From VFZN01 sp963709325 (GTDB lineage Bacteria > Acidobacteriota > Vicinamibacteria > Vicinamibacterales > UBA2999): a DNA stretch of 64,000 bases. Below the pieces are notes generated by a model. It was given only the letters and a program-made list of their open reading frames with translations, ran no database searches and was not told the origin of the DNA. The position numbers were made by a program, and so were the translations under genes. The stretch covers positions 744,001 to 808,000 of the forward strand of contig CAVPVV010000001.1 of NCBI GenBank assembly GCA_963709325.1, read 5' to 3'. Below are positions 18,989 to 29,678 of the stretch, in pieces. Each line of letters begins with the position of its first letter. The stretch's first letter is position 1.

Positions 18989-21163
18989 ATGGCCGCTCCA
19001 GTCCGCCCGCCGCTCCTGCCCGGCCCCGCGCCTTCGCGCGCCGCCGTCTGGCGGCAATGGCTGCTCAGCACCTTCCCCGGTCGCTCGCTGCTCATCGGCC
19101 TGGTCGTCAAGTCGCTGACGGCGATGATCTCGGCCGTCGCCGGCGGGATGCCGCCGGTCGTCGACGCGATCGACATGGTCGGCAGCCTCGCGCTGATCTT
19201 CGCGGCTGCCTACGGACTCACCCGTTTCGTCTTCTGGGCCAAGCGCCGGCTGCTGTGGCGCGTCCGGCGGAAGCTCATCCTGTCGTACGTGTTCGTCGGC
19301 GTCGTCCCGGTCCTGCTGGTGATCACGTTCTTCCTGCTGGCCGGCCTGCTCCTGTTCTTCAACGTGAGCTCGTACCTGGTGAAAGTCGCGCCTCCGTTCG
19401 CTGAACGACCAGGTCCAGTTCCTGGCCCAGACGACTGTCGCGGAACTGCAGCCGAGCCCGACCTCCGCCGCGTTCATCGAAGACGCTCGAGCGCCGCCTC
19501 GCCGGGCATCGAGACGCGCTACCCGTTCGTCTCGCTCGCCATCGTCCCGGTCGGCGGTTTGTCCTGCCCGGTGGAGCCGGCGCGGGCCGCGCGCGCGCCG
19601 CGCACGGTGCCGATTACGTTGCCGCGAACCGCCGGCGCCTGGGCCCACCTCGATGCTCCAGTGGTGCTGCCGAAGTGGATCGCCTGCCAGGGCTTCTCCG
19701 GCCTGCTCGCCTACAACGTGCTTCCGACCGCCGCGGATCCGCAGGCCCATACTCGCCTCGTGATCCGCGCCGTGGCGTTTCCCGAACTGCCGAACCCGAC
19801 CTGGGCGGTCGTGCTCGACGTGCCGCTTTCGGCCGTCGTCGAACAGCGCATCACCGACGAGACCGGAATCCGCATCGGCGAGGTGACGGCGCTCCCGTTC
19901 GGCTCGCGCGAGAACGTGCTGCCGGTCGCCGGACGGGCGGTCGAGCCGATTGCCGCCGATCCGCTCGGCCGCGAGCAGACCTTTTCGCTGACGACGCAGC
20001 GCTGGGTCGCGTTCCTCGACTACACCGACTGGGCGACCGGCACGCAGTCGGGCGCGACGCTGGCGATGCGCATCAACGCCTGGGCCATCTACGACCGGCT
20101 GTCGGCCGCGTCGGCCAGCGTCGGCGAGATGAACTTCGGCCAGCTGCTGCTGGCCGTGCTCGCGCTCGTCGGCGGGCTGTTCCTGATCATCCAGTTCGTG
20201 GCGCTGGTCATCGGGCTGCTGCTGGCGCGGCAGATCACCGGCGCCGTCCACGACCTGTTCACCGGCACCCAGCACCTCCGCAACCGCGACTTCGTGCACA
20301 CCATCCCGGTGCGGGCCCGCGATCAGCTCGGCGAGCTGGCCGACTCGTTCAACGCGATGACCGGCGAGGTGCGGACGCTGCTCGGCGAGGTCGTCGAGAA
20401 GGGCCGGATGGAGCAGGAGATGCACGCCGCCCGCGACATTCAGCAGAAGCTGCTCCCGCCGGCGCCGCGCAACCTGCACGGTCTGACGCTCGCCGCCTTC
20501 TGTGAACCGGCGCGCGAGGTGGCGGGCGACTATTACGACTTCCTGCCGATCACCGAGACGATGATCGGGGTGCTCATCGCCGACGTCGCCGGCAAGGGGC
20601 TGGCGGCCGGGCTCTACATGGTGCAGCTCAAGGTGATCGTCCAGTCGCTGGCCCGGCTGCATCACGAGCCGCGCGAGTTCCTCATCGCCGTCAACCGCGT
20701 CGTTGCCCAGAATCTCGACGCCAAGAGCTTCATCACGATGACCTACGCCGTGATCGATCTGGAGCGGCGGGAGATGACCTTCGCGCGGGCCGGGCACTGC
20801 CCGCTCATTCTCGTCCCGGGGCGGGACCCGGCCGGGCTGCGGCACGCCGACGTGCTTGCGCCGGACGGCCTGGTCGTCGGGTTCAACATCGACGATGGCC
20901 AGCTGTTCGAGTCGATGCTCGAGGAGCGGTCCGTGGCGCTGGCCCACGACGACCTGGTGGTGCTCTTCACCGACGGCATCAGCGAGACGATGAACGAAGC
21001 GTTCGATTGCTACGGCGAGGCCCGGCTGTCGAAGGTGATCGAGCAGTACGCCCATCTGCCGTTCGATCAGCTGCGGTCGTATATCCTTGCCGAGCTGCGG
21101 GCTTTCGCCGGCACTGCCGACCAGCACGACGACATGACGATGATCATGATGAGAGTCGGATGA
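18989..21163 (+). CDS. Membrane HAMP-PP2C (RsbU/SpoIIE-type) Ser/Thr phosphatase
   Basis: Membrane-anchored phosphatase of about 724 residues. Three N-terminal hydrophobic helices (including LILSYVFVGVVPVLLVITFF) are followed by an extracytoplasmic domain. A fourth helix (FGQLLLAVLALVGGLFLIIQ) leads into a HAMP domain. A linker EMHAARDIQQKLLPP leads to the SpoIIE domain with GDYYDFLPI, GVLIADVAGKG and VVLFTDGISE, the metal-binding aspartates. It probably dephosphorylates an anti-anti-sigma factor (not in the window). ATG 18989 was preferred to TTG 18962. About 110 bp (19385-19500) appear to be read in the wrong frame. The stop overlaps the next start (ATGA). Confidence 0.85.
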   Translation: MAAPVRPPLLPGPAPSRAAVWRQWLLSTFPGRSLLIGLVVKSLTAMISAVAGGMPPVVDAIDMVGSLALIFAAAYGLTRFVFWAKRRLLWRVRRKLILSYVFVGVVPVLLVITFFLLAGLLLFFNVSSYLVKVAPPFAERPGPVPGPDDCRGTAAEPDLRRVHRRRSSAASPGIETRYPFVSLAIVPVGGLSCPVEPARAARAPRTVPITLPRTAGAWAHLDAPVVLPKWIACQGFSGLLAYNVLPTAADPQAHTRLVIRAVAFPELPNPTWAVVLDVPLSAVVEQRITDETGIRIGEVTALPFGSRENVLPVAGRAVEPIAADPLGREQTFSLTTQRWVAFLDYTDWATGTQSGATLAMRINAWAIYDRLSAASASVGEMNFGQLLLAVLALVGGLFLIIQFVALVIGLLLARQITGAVHDLFTGTQHLRNRDFVHTIPVRARDQLGELADSFNAMTGEVRTLLGEVVEKGRMEQEMHAARDIQQKLLPPAPRNLHGLTLAAFCEPAREVAGDYYDFLPITETMIGVLIADVAGKGLAAGLYMVQLKVIVQSLARLHHEPREFLIAVNRVVAQNLDAKSFITMTYAVIDLERREMTFARAGHCPLILVPGRDPAGLRHADVLAPDGLVVGFNIDDGQLFESMLEERSVALAHDDLVVLFTDGISETMNEAFDCYGEARLSKVIEQYAHLPFDQLRSYILAELRAFAGTADQHDDMTMIMMRVG

Positions 21164-22116
21164 GCACGCTGACGACCGTGTTCCGCACGCGATCCGAGAT
21201 CGAGGCCAACGTCGTCCAGGCGCTGCTCGACAGCCACGGGGTGCAGTCGGTCCGCACCGCGGGCGCGCCGCCGGGCATGTTCGCGTTCACGGTCAGCACG
21301 CTCGGCGAGACGCGGCTCTCGGTTCGCGACGAGGAGGCGGAAGAAGCGGTGCGGATCATCGAGGCGCATCGCGAGCAGGTGCCGGGCGGGCTGGTCGTGC
21401 CGCTGCCGCAGCAGTTCGACGCGCTCGAGAACCGGCTCGGCTACCGCTTCCGCGATCGCGGGCTTCTCGAGCACGCGCTGACCCACAAGTCGAAGGCACA
21501 CGAGGACCCGAGCGGCGGCGTGTTCGACAACGAGTCGCTCGAGTTCCTCGGCGACGCGGTGCTCGGGTTGGTCGTCGCCGACGCGCTGTTCAAGGCCTTC
21601 CCGACCTACTCAGAAGGGCAGAAATCGAAGATCAAGGCCAACCTCGTCTCGACCGCCTCGCTGGCCGAGCTTGCCGATCGGCTCGGGCTGGGCGACCACA
21701 TGATCCTCGGCCGAGGCGAGGAGAAGACGGGCGGCCGGCGCAAGCCGGCGCTGCTGGCCGACACCTGCGAAGCGATCATCGCGGGGCTGTATCTGGATGG
21801 CGGCCTCGAGGCTGCGCGCGGCTTCCTGGTTCGCGAGCTGGGATCGCGGATCGAGGAAGCTCGCCAGCCGGGCTACTTCGGACGCGATCACAAGTCGCGG
21901 CTGCAGGAGCGGTTGCAGGGCCTCGGCCACTCGCTGCCGGTATACCGCGTGCTGGTCGAGACCGGCCCCGAGCACCGGAAGGTGTTCTCGGTGCAGGTGG
22001 CTTCCGGAGACCGAGTCCTCGCCCACGGCGAGGGTCGGACGAAGAAAGACGCCGAACAGGAAGCGGCTCGCGTCGCGATCGAGCAGCTGGAGGCAGGAAC
22101 CGAAGCTCAGGGCTAA
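21160..22116 (+). CDS. rnc: DUF2007-RNase III fusion
   Basis: Ribonuclease III, the double-strand-specific endonuclease for rRNA and mRNA processing, with an added N-terminal domain. Residues 1-75 match DUF2007 (TTVFRTRSEIEANVVQALLD). The catalytic domain is 85-235 with signature NESLEFLGDAVL (124-135) and metal-binding Glu204 in DTCEAIIAGLYLDGG. The dsRNA-binding domain is 243-311 (DHKSRLQERLQGLG ... GEGRTKKDAEQEAARVAIE). Ordinary RNase III is about 230 residues; this one has 318. The ATG overlaps the phosphatase stop by four bases, so the two are translationally coupled. The frame is intact. Confidence 0.88.
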   Translation: MSTLTTVFRTRSEIEANVVQALLDSHGVQSVRTAGAPPGMFAFTVSTLGETRLSVRDEEAEEAVRIIEAHREQVPGGLVVPLPQQFDALENRLGYRFRDRGLLEHALTHKSKAHEDPSGGVFDNESLEFLGDAVLGLVVADALFKAFPTYSEGQKSKIKANLVSTASLAELADRLGLGDHMILGRGEEKTGGRRKPALLADTCEAIIAGLYLDGGLEAARGFLVRELGSRIEEARQPGYFGRDHKSRLQERLQGLGHSLPVYRVLVETGPEHRKVFSVQVASGDRVLAHGEGRTKKDAEQEAARVAIEQLEAGTEAQG

Positions 22117-22136
22117 ATCGGGTGCGACTGGCGCGG

Positions 22137-22187
22137 CCGGTGCGCACCCCTGCACCTATGCACCTGTGCACCCCTGCACCAGCGTCG
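22137..22187. repeat. GCACCCCT-type octamer repeats at a convergent junction
   Basis: About five tandem degenerate copies of GCACCYNT between the rnc stop and the minus-strand ATPase stop. The same unit recurs at 39750-39800. Confidence 0.75.
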
Positions 22188-23309
22188 TCAGTCGATTTCG
22201 ATGATTCCTACCGCTCGCCGATCGCCGCTGAGGCGCGCCACTCCGGCCGGCTCGGTTTCCGGCAGCCTGACCGCCGCGTACGCCTGCACCTCGCGAGCGA
22301 CCTCGTCCACTGACGGCGGCACCGGCCGGCAGTGCAGCCGGACCCACAGCCGCAGCAACGGATCGGCAAAGCTGTAGCGCTTCTGCCGCGCGACGATCAG
22401 ATCGACGTCTTCGAGCCAGGACAAGTAGTCCTTGGTCGACCCCGGGGTGCGTTGCAGCCGTTGCGCGATCTCGGTCAGGGTCAGCGGTTCGTCGTCGGCG
22501 AGGATCTCGAGGATCGCCTTGAGCGCGCCGTAGCCGCGCGCGCGATGCAGCCGCAGCTCGTAGCGGTAGCCGCACCAGGCGGTGAGGGCGCCGTCGGCGG
22601 TCAGCAGCGCCGTGAGCGCGCTGATCGGATCGCCGGCGCGGGTGCTCATCGCGGCGGAGGCCTCGCCGAGCGCGCGCACGTAGGCGGCGCGGCCATCGGT
22701 GAGCGCCTGGACGGTGCGGCCAAGGAACTCACGATCGGCCGTTGTCACTTCACCCATCGGCGGCAGCATCGCCGTGACCTCGGTGGGGGACAGCGATGGC
22801 AGGTGAATGACTTCGAAGCGCGCGCCGGCGTCGCGCAGGACGCGATGCGCGCGGGCGACGTAACGGCTCGTGAGCACGAAACGATTGCCGCTCGCAGCCA
22901 GCGCGTCCAGCGTCTCGCGGAGTACGTGCCGCAGTCCTGGGAAGCTTTCGAAGGTCCGCAGCTCGAGGATCTCGTCGAGCAGGAAGGTGGCGGCGCGCTC
23001 GCCGGGCATCCGGGTCAGCAGCCGGAGCGTGCGCTCGAATGCCTCGCGAGGCGAGGACGGCTCGACAGTCGGGGCCGCCTGCAGGAAAGGCGAGGACGAC
23101 GCCACGGCGCGATAGAACCGCTCCGGCGTACTTGCCGATCGTTCCAGGTCCACGTACTGGCAGGCGGCTCGGCCCAGACGATCGGCGAGGCCGTGCAGCA
23201 GCGTGGTACGGCCGCTGCCGCAACCGCCCAGGATGACGGGAATACGAGCCGGGCTGGCGTCCAGCGCCGTCAGCACGCGGCGCTCGAGTCCGTCATGGGG
23301 GGCCATCAT
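22188..23309 (-). CDS. P-loop ATPase with C-terminal winged helix, Walker A Lys replaced by Arg
   Basis: STAND/archaeal-ATPase-like protein of 373 residues. Walker A reads GGCGSGRTT (28-36) with Arg34 in place of the usual Lys. Walker B is TFLLDEILEL, and a sensor-like RFVLTSRYVARAHR follows. The C-terminal winged helix (LEILADDEPLTLTEIAQRLQ, YSFADPLLRLWVRLH) is the COG1672 arrangement. The ATG at 23309 overlaps the hutU stop (ATGA), so it is translated with the histidine-utilisation genes. The role is unknown. A regulatory ATPase of the hut operon is inference from position only. Confidence 0.7.
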   Translation of the reverse strand: MMAPHDGLERRVLTALDASPARIPVILGGCGSGRTTLLHGLADRLGRAACQYVDLERSASTPERFYRAVASSSPFLQAAPTVEPSSPREAFERTLRLLTRMPGERAATFLLDEILELRTFESFPGLRHVLRETLDALAASGNRFVLTSRYVARAHRVLRDAGARFEVIHLPSLSPTEVTAMLPPMGEVTTADREFLGRTVQALTDGRAAYVRALGEASAAMSTRAGDPISALTALLTADGALTAWCGYRYELRLHRARGYGALKAILEILADDEPLTLTEIAQRLQRTPGSTKDYLSWLEDVDLIVARQKRYSFADPLLRLWVRLHCRPVPPSVDEVAREVQAYAAVRLPETEPAGVARLSGDRRAVGIIEID

Positions 23310-24986
23310 CGCTCGTTGTGCTCCAACATCGGAATGTTCACGCCGCGCTCGCGCGCGGTAGAAATCGCTTCGGGATAGCCGGCGTCTGCATGGCGCGCGA
23401 CGCCGATCCCCGGGTCGCACGTCAGCACGCGCTGGAGCTTCTCGTCGGCCTCGGCCGAGCCGTCGGCCACGATTACCATGCCGGCGTGAATTGAATAGCC
23501 TATCCCGACTCCGCCGCCGTGGTGCACCGAAACCCACGTCGCGCCGGCAGACGCGTTGACCAGCGCATTCAGGATCGGCCAGTCGGCGATCGCGTCGCTG
23601 CCGTCGCGCATCGCTTCAGTTTCGCGGTTGGGCGACGCCACCGAACCGGTGTCGAGGTGATCGCGGCCGATCACGATCGGCGCCGAGACGGCGCCGGTGC
23701 GAACCAGCTCGTTGAGGCGGAGCCCGAAACGGGCGCGGTCTCCGTAACCCAGCCAGAAGATACGCGCCGGCAACCCTTGGAACGCCACGCGCTCGCCGGC
23801 GAGCCGAATCCAGCGGCACAGCGCCTCGTCCTCGGCAAACATCTCGAGCGCCGCGCGATCGGTCGCGAAGATATCGGCCGGGTCGCCGGAAAGCGCGACC
23901 CAGCGGAACGGCCCTTTGCCTTCGCAGAAGAGCGGCCGGATGTATTCGGGCACGAAGCCGGGAATCCGGAACGCGTCGGTGACGCCGGCTGTCACCGCGT
24001 GTGCGCGAATGTTGTTCCCGTAGTCGAATACGACCGCGCCGTGGTCCTGCAGCGCGCGCATCGCGCTGACGTGCACGCCCATCGCGGCGATGCTGCGACG
24101 CACGTAGTCGGCCGGTGACGTTTCGCGCAGCGTCGCCGCGTCGGCGAGCGTGAGGCCATTCGGCACGTAGCCGACCAGCGGATCGTGCGCGGCGGTCTGG
24201 TCGGTCACGATATCGGGGACCACCCCCCGCCTGCACCAACTCGGGCATCACGTCGGCAGCGTTGGCCACCAGGCCCACCGAGCGCGCCTCGCCCGCGGCC
24301 ATGTAGCGCCGCACCCGGGCCAGCGCGTCGTCGAGATTGCCGGTGGACTCGTCGAGATAGCGGCTCCGCAGGCGCCGCTCGATGCGCTCGGGATCCACCT
24401 CGATGACCAACGCGACGCCGTCGTTCATCGTGACCGCGAGCGGCTGGGCGCCGCCCATGCCGCCGAGGCCGGCGGTAACAGTGAGTCGGCCGGCCAGCGA
24501 GCCGCCGAAGTGCCGACGGGCCAGCGCGGCCAGCGTCTCGTAGGTCCCCTGCAAGATGCCCTGGCTGCCGATGTAGATCCAGCTGCCGGCGGTCATCTGT
24601 CCGTACATCGTCAGCCCTTTGTCTTCCAGATCGCGGAACGTTTCCCACGTGGCCCAGTGCGGCACGAGGTTCGCGTTGGCAATCAGCACCCGCGGCGCGT
24701 GCCGCGAGGTGCGGAAGACGGCGACCGGTTTTCCCGATTGGACGATCAGCGTCTGGTCGGCGTCCAGCTCGCGCAACGCGGCGACGATGGCGTCGAACGC
24801 TTCCCACGAGCGCGCGGCGCGGCCGGTGCCGCCGTAGACGACGAGATCTTCAGGCCGCTCGGCCACCTCGGGATCGAGATTGTTCATCAGCATCCGGAGG
24901 GCGGCTTCCTGGGGCCAGCCCTTGCACGTCAGCGACGTGCCGCGTGGAGCGCGGATGGAACGAACGGCGGTGGTCATCAGCGGCAA
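23306..24986 (-). CDS. hutU: Urocanate hydratase, frameshifted at a homopolymer
   Basis: Urocanase, the second step of histidine degradation (urocanate to imidazolonepropionate), NAD-dependent, cytoplasmic, about 559 residues when joined. Motifs: VYGGTGRAARSWEAFDAIV, GQMTAGSWIYIGSQGI, TAGLGGMGGAQPLAVTM (NAD loop), then WVSVHHGGGVGIGYSIHAGM. Between LVQAG and VPDIVTDQ the frame changes at 24222-24232. There the sequence has six C (six G on this strand) where five restore the protein. It lies downstream of hutH on the same strand and overlaps the following ATPase gene. The start is ATG 24986 or 24977. Confidence 0.9.
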
Positions 24987-25066
24987 ACGGTGTGATGGGG
25001 ATGTGAAGTGAAGATAAGAAACTAAGCACCGTCGAGCGGCTTGTCAATTGAAAATGCGGGGGGAAA

Positions 25067-26581
25067 TCAGTTGACAGGAATCCCGGTCGCGTACTCGAGT
25101 GCGCCGCTCGACAACAATCCGGTAATCGCATCGATATCGGGCGATGGCGAACGATCGTCCTGCAAGGTTGGAACCACGGCCCGAACCGCGCCGTGCGCGC
25201 CCATCAGCGGCGGCGTGCTGACCAGCGGCGCGCGCAGATCGATCGCCTGGCAGGCGCAGAGCATTTCGACCGAGAGTACCTGGCGCGCCAGTTGCAACGC
25301 ACGCTCGGCCTTGAGCGCCGCGCCCATGCTCATGCTCACGTGGTCTTCCTTGTTCGCCGACGTAGGAATTGTGTCCGCCGAGGCCGCGTGACACAACGTC
25401 TTCAGTTCCGAGGTGAGCGCCGCCGCGGTCACCTGCGCGAGCATCAACCCGGATTGGAGTCCGCCGTGCCGAGTGAGGAACGCCGGCAGACCGCTGAGCG
25501 CGGGGTTGACGAGCCGTTCCGATCGCCGCTCGCTGATGGTGGCAAGTTGTGTCACCGCCATCGCCAGGAGATCGGCGGCGAGTGCCACCGGCGCGCCATG
25601 GAAGTTGCCGCCCGACACGATTTCCGCATCGGCGGCGAAGACCATCGGGTTATCGGTGGCCGCGTTCATCTCCACCATCACCACGTGGCGTATCCAGGCG
25701 AGTGCCTCGCGTGCCGCGCCGTGAACCTGCGGCACGCACCGCTCGGAGTACGCGTCCTGGACGCGGCCGCATCCGGCGTGCGAGGCGTTGAGCGGGCTGC
25801 CGTCGATCAACCGCCATAAATTGTCAGCCGACTTCGCTTGTCCAGCGAAGGCCCGCGGCGCGTGGATGCGCGGATCGAACGGGCGGCGCGAGCCGAGCAG
25901 CGCATCGATGGTCAGCGCGGCGATGACGTCGGCGGTGCGGGCCAGTTGCTCTGCGCCAGCCAATGCCAACCCCAGCACGGCGGTCGATGCCTGCGTTCCG
26001 TTGATGAGCGCCAGCCCCTCTTTGGGGGCGAGTGATACCGGTGCGAGTCCCGCCGCGGCCAGCGCCGCTGCACCCGGTTCGGTGCGCGCGCCGTCCCAGG
26101 TCTGGCCCTCGCCAATCAGCACCAGCCCAAGATGCGCGAGCGGCGCGAGGTCGCCGCTGGCGCCAACCGATCCGCGGCTTGGGACCAGTGGGTGGATGCC
26201 GCGATTGAGGAGCTCGAGCAAGGCGTCGAGCGTTGCCGGACGCACGCCTGAGAATCCTTTCGCGAGCACGTTGGCGCGCAGCGCCATCATCGCCCGGACC
26301 GTTCGCGGCGGCAGCGGCGCGTCCACGCCGGCTGCGTGGCTGCGAAGCAGGTTCACTTGCAGCGCGCCGAGATCCTCGCGCTCGATGCGGGTTTCGGCGA
26401 AGTTGCCGAACCCGGTGTTGATTCCGTAGACCGCGGCATCACCGGCCGCGAGCGTGTCGACGACAACGCGAGCCCGCGTCACCTGATCGCGCGCCGACGG
26501 CGCGAGGCCAACTTCGGCGCGGCCGTCGGCGATCGCCAGCAGGGCATCGAGTGTGAGCGTGCTGCCGTCGAGGAGAATCAT
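25067..26581 (-). CDS. hutH: Histidine ammonia-lyase
   Basis: Histidase, first step of histidine degradation (histidine to urocanate and ammonia), 504 residues, cytoplasmic tetramer. The MIO cofactor triad Ala-Ser-Gly is in GSVGASGDLAPLAH. The catalytic Tyr is in VYGINTGFG, and GGNFHGAPVALAAD and NKEDHVSMSMGAA are also conserved. The ATG at 26581 (MILLDGSTLTLDALL) is the family start, although the open frame continues far upstream antisense to purA. Only 24 bp separate it from the divergent purA start. An 80-bp gap precedes hutU. Confidence 0.95.
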   Translation of the reverse strand: MILLDGSTLTLDALLAIADGRAEVGLAPSARDQVTRARVVVDTLAAGDAAVYGINTGFGNFAETRIEREDLGALQVNLLRSHAAGVDAPLPPRTVRAMMALRANVLAKGFSGVRPATLDALLELLNRGIHPLVPSRGSVGASGDLAPLAHLGLVLIGEGQTWDGARTEPGAAALAAAGLAPVSLAPKEGLALINGTQASTAVLGLALAGAEQLARTADVIAALTIDALLGSRRPFDPRIHAPRAFAGQAKSADNLWRLIDGSPLNASHAGCGRVQDAYSERCVPQVHGAAREALAWIRHVVMVEMNAATDNPMVFAADAEIVSGGNFHGAPVALAADLLAMAVTQLATISERRSERLVNPALSGLPAFLTRHGGLQSGLMLAQVTAAALTSELKTLCHAASADTIPTSANKEDHVSMSMGAALKAERALQLARQVLSVEMLCACQAIDLRAPLVSTPPLMGAHGAVRAVVPTLQDDRSPSPDIDAITGLLSSGALEYATGIPVN

Positions 26582-26605
26582 CGTTGGTAGGATACAGTAG
26601 TAATC

Positions 26606-27917
<1,312 letters not shown>

Positions 27918-27934
27918 GGCCGCAGCGTCACCCG

Positions 27935-28711
27935 TCACTTTTCGATCGAACCATCGCCCTTGCGATAGAGCCGGGCAAAGTCCTGGATGGCCTCGGCTTC
28001 GCCACCCGACAGCTTCAACCCCGCGCGATAGCGCGGCCCCTGTCCTGACGGCATCTCGAACGAGGCCCACACCACCAGGGCAGCGCAGCGGACCGCGCGC
28101 CCGCCCTCGTTCCTGGCGTCCGGAAGCTGCATCCGCACCCGCTGGTTGGGACGCAGCACCATCTTCGAGATCACCTGGGCCCCGACCGGCGACAGATCGA
28201 TGAGCTCCGCCGGGTTGCCATCGACCGTGACGGACACACCCGAGAGAATCCGGATTCGCTCCGCGCGGCGCGTGCCGCGCTGGTCGAGTATCGCTGGAGC
28301 GGCAGCACCGTTGGGCGGCGCGCTGGTGACCGGGGCAGGCGCAGGAGCGGGGGCCGCCGGTGTCGCCACGGCTGTGGCCGTGGCGGGTGTAATACCGGCA
28401 CCGCTCTTCTTGCGGTTTCGTTCCAGGGCCGGCTCAGGCGGCGGCTCCAGAATCTTGATCTGGCACCTGGTCAGCGCTGGATCGTCCATGACGCGGCCGA
28501 TCAGCGCCTCGCCACGCGGACTGACCGCGAACTGCTGCTCGATGGCAACGATGTCGGGCTTGTGCGTGGCGATGAACTCGACGGCTTCGCGGACCTGGTA
28601 TTCGGTGAAGACCTGAAGCGGGCTGTCTGACAACTGCCCACGCAGCCCAGCAAGTGCGTCCGCAGGTCCAATCAGCACGATCGCCGGCACAACCTCGAAA
28701 GTGTACACCAC
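27935..28711 (-). CDS. PilZ-domain protein with receiver-like N-terminus
   Basis: Protein of 258 residues. The N-terminal 90 residues resemble a degenerate receiver fold (AIVLIGPADALAGL, KPDIVAIEQQF) without a clear phospho-acceptor Asp. An Ala/Pro-rich linker (about 110-140) joins it to a C-terminal PilZ domain with both c-di-GMP-binding motifs: RxxxR (RRAER) and DLSPVG (DxSxxG). It is therefore a probable c-di-GMP effector acting on motility, adhesion or polysaccharide, by inference. The GTG start is uncertain. It ends 17 bases from the convergent purA stop. Confidence 0.75.
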   Translation of the reverse strand: MVYTFEVVPAIVLIGPADALAGLRGQLSDSPLQVFTEYQVREAVEFIATHKPDIVAIEQQFAVSPRGEALIGRVMDDPALTRCQIKILEPPPEPALERNRKKSGAGITPATATAVATPAAPAPAPAPVTSAPPNGAAAPAILDQRGTRRAERIRILSGVSVTVDGNPAELIDLSPVGAQVISKMVLRPNQRVRMQLPDARNEGGRAVRCAALVVWASFEMPSGQGPRYRAGLKLSGGEAEAIQDFARLYRKGDGSIEK

Positions 28712-28741
28712 GCCCCGGGGCGCCGCCGTGCGTAGAATCAG

Positions 28742-29678
28742 GTGGTGAGCTCCGATGCGCCCGCCGTCCGCTGCCGCGGGCTCGTCAAACGCTATCCCGA
28801 CGTGGTGGCGGTAGCCGGGCTCGACCTCGCGGTCGCCCGCGCTGAATGCTTCGGCCTGCTCGGGCCGAATGGCGCCGGGAAGACAACCACGATCGAAATC
28901 CTGGAAGGGCTCGTCGATCAGGACGAGGGCGAGGTCGAAGTGCTCGGCCGGCAGTGGAGCACCGATCGCGCGGCCTTGCGGCAGCGCCTCGGCATCCAGC
29001 TCCAGGAGACGCAGCTCAACGACAAGCTGACGGTGGAGGAGACGCTGCGGCTGTTCCGATCGTTCTTCAACGAAGGGCCTACTGTTGCCGAGCTGCTCGA
29101 CATCGTCGAGCTCGGCGCCAAACGCCGCTCGTTCGTCGGCAAGTTGTCCGGCGGCCAGAAGCAGCGGCTGTCGGTGGCATGCGCGCTCGCCGGCCGGCCC
29201 GAGCTGCTCTTTCTCGACGAGCCGACAACCGGACTCGACCCGCAGTCACGGCGTCAGCTGTGGAACGTGCTCGAGCGGTTCCGCTCCGAGGGCCGGACCA
29301 TCCTGCTGACGACGCATTACATGGACGAGGCACATACGTTGTGCGACCGCGTCGGCATCATGGATCGCGGGCGGCTGATCGCGCTCGGCACGCCGCGCGA
29401 GCTGGTCGCGTCGCTCGGCGCCGAGCACGTCGTCGAGTTCGGCGTGCAGGGGACCGCGCCGCGATGAAACCACGCTCGCGGCGCTGCCAGGTGTCAGCGG
29501 CGTCACCCATCGCAACGGGCACATCGCGCTCGCCACCGCAGAACTTCACGCCACCGTGCCGGCTCTTCTCGATCGGCTGCGTGCCGGACGCGCCGAGCTG
29601 ACTCTGCTCACCACTCACAGCGCGACGCTCGAGGACGTCTTCGTGTCGCTCACCGGGAGGCACTTGCGCGATGCCTGA
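28742..29678 (+). CDS. ABC-2 exporter ATP-binding protein, frameshifted
   Basis: Cytoplasmic ATPase of a two-component ABC-2-type exporter (CcmA/NatA-like), about 311 residues when joined. Walker A GPNGAGKTT, Q-loop LQETQLND, signature KLSGGQKQR, Walker B LLFLDEPTTGLDP, H-loop LTTHYMDEA. A shift near 29460 ends the first frame at FGVQGTAPR. The correct frame continues DETTLAALPGVSGVTHRNG and ends SATLEDVFVSLTGRHLRDA, the usual tail of this family. The stop (29676-29678) overlaps the permease start by eight bases. GTG starts at 28742 or 28745. The cargo is unknown. Confidence 0.88.

Noticed and set aside
18878..21127. 749-codon minus-strand frame opposite the phosphatase gene
   Set aside because: His/Arg/Asp-rich shadow with no family motif. 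The plus strand encodes membrane helices, HAMP and the SpoIIE motifs.
24222..24232. Programmed frameshift in hutU
   Set aside because: The site is a plain run of six G with no slippery heptamer context or downstream structure, and many neighbouring genes show unrelated one-base shifts; error is simpler.
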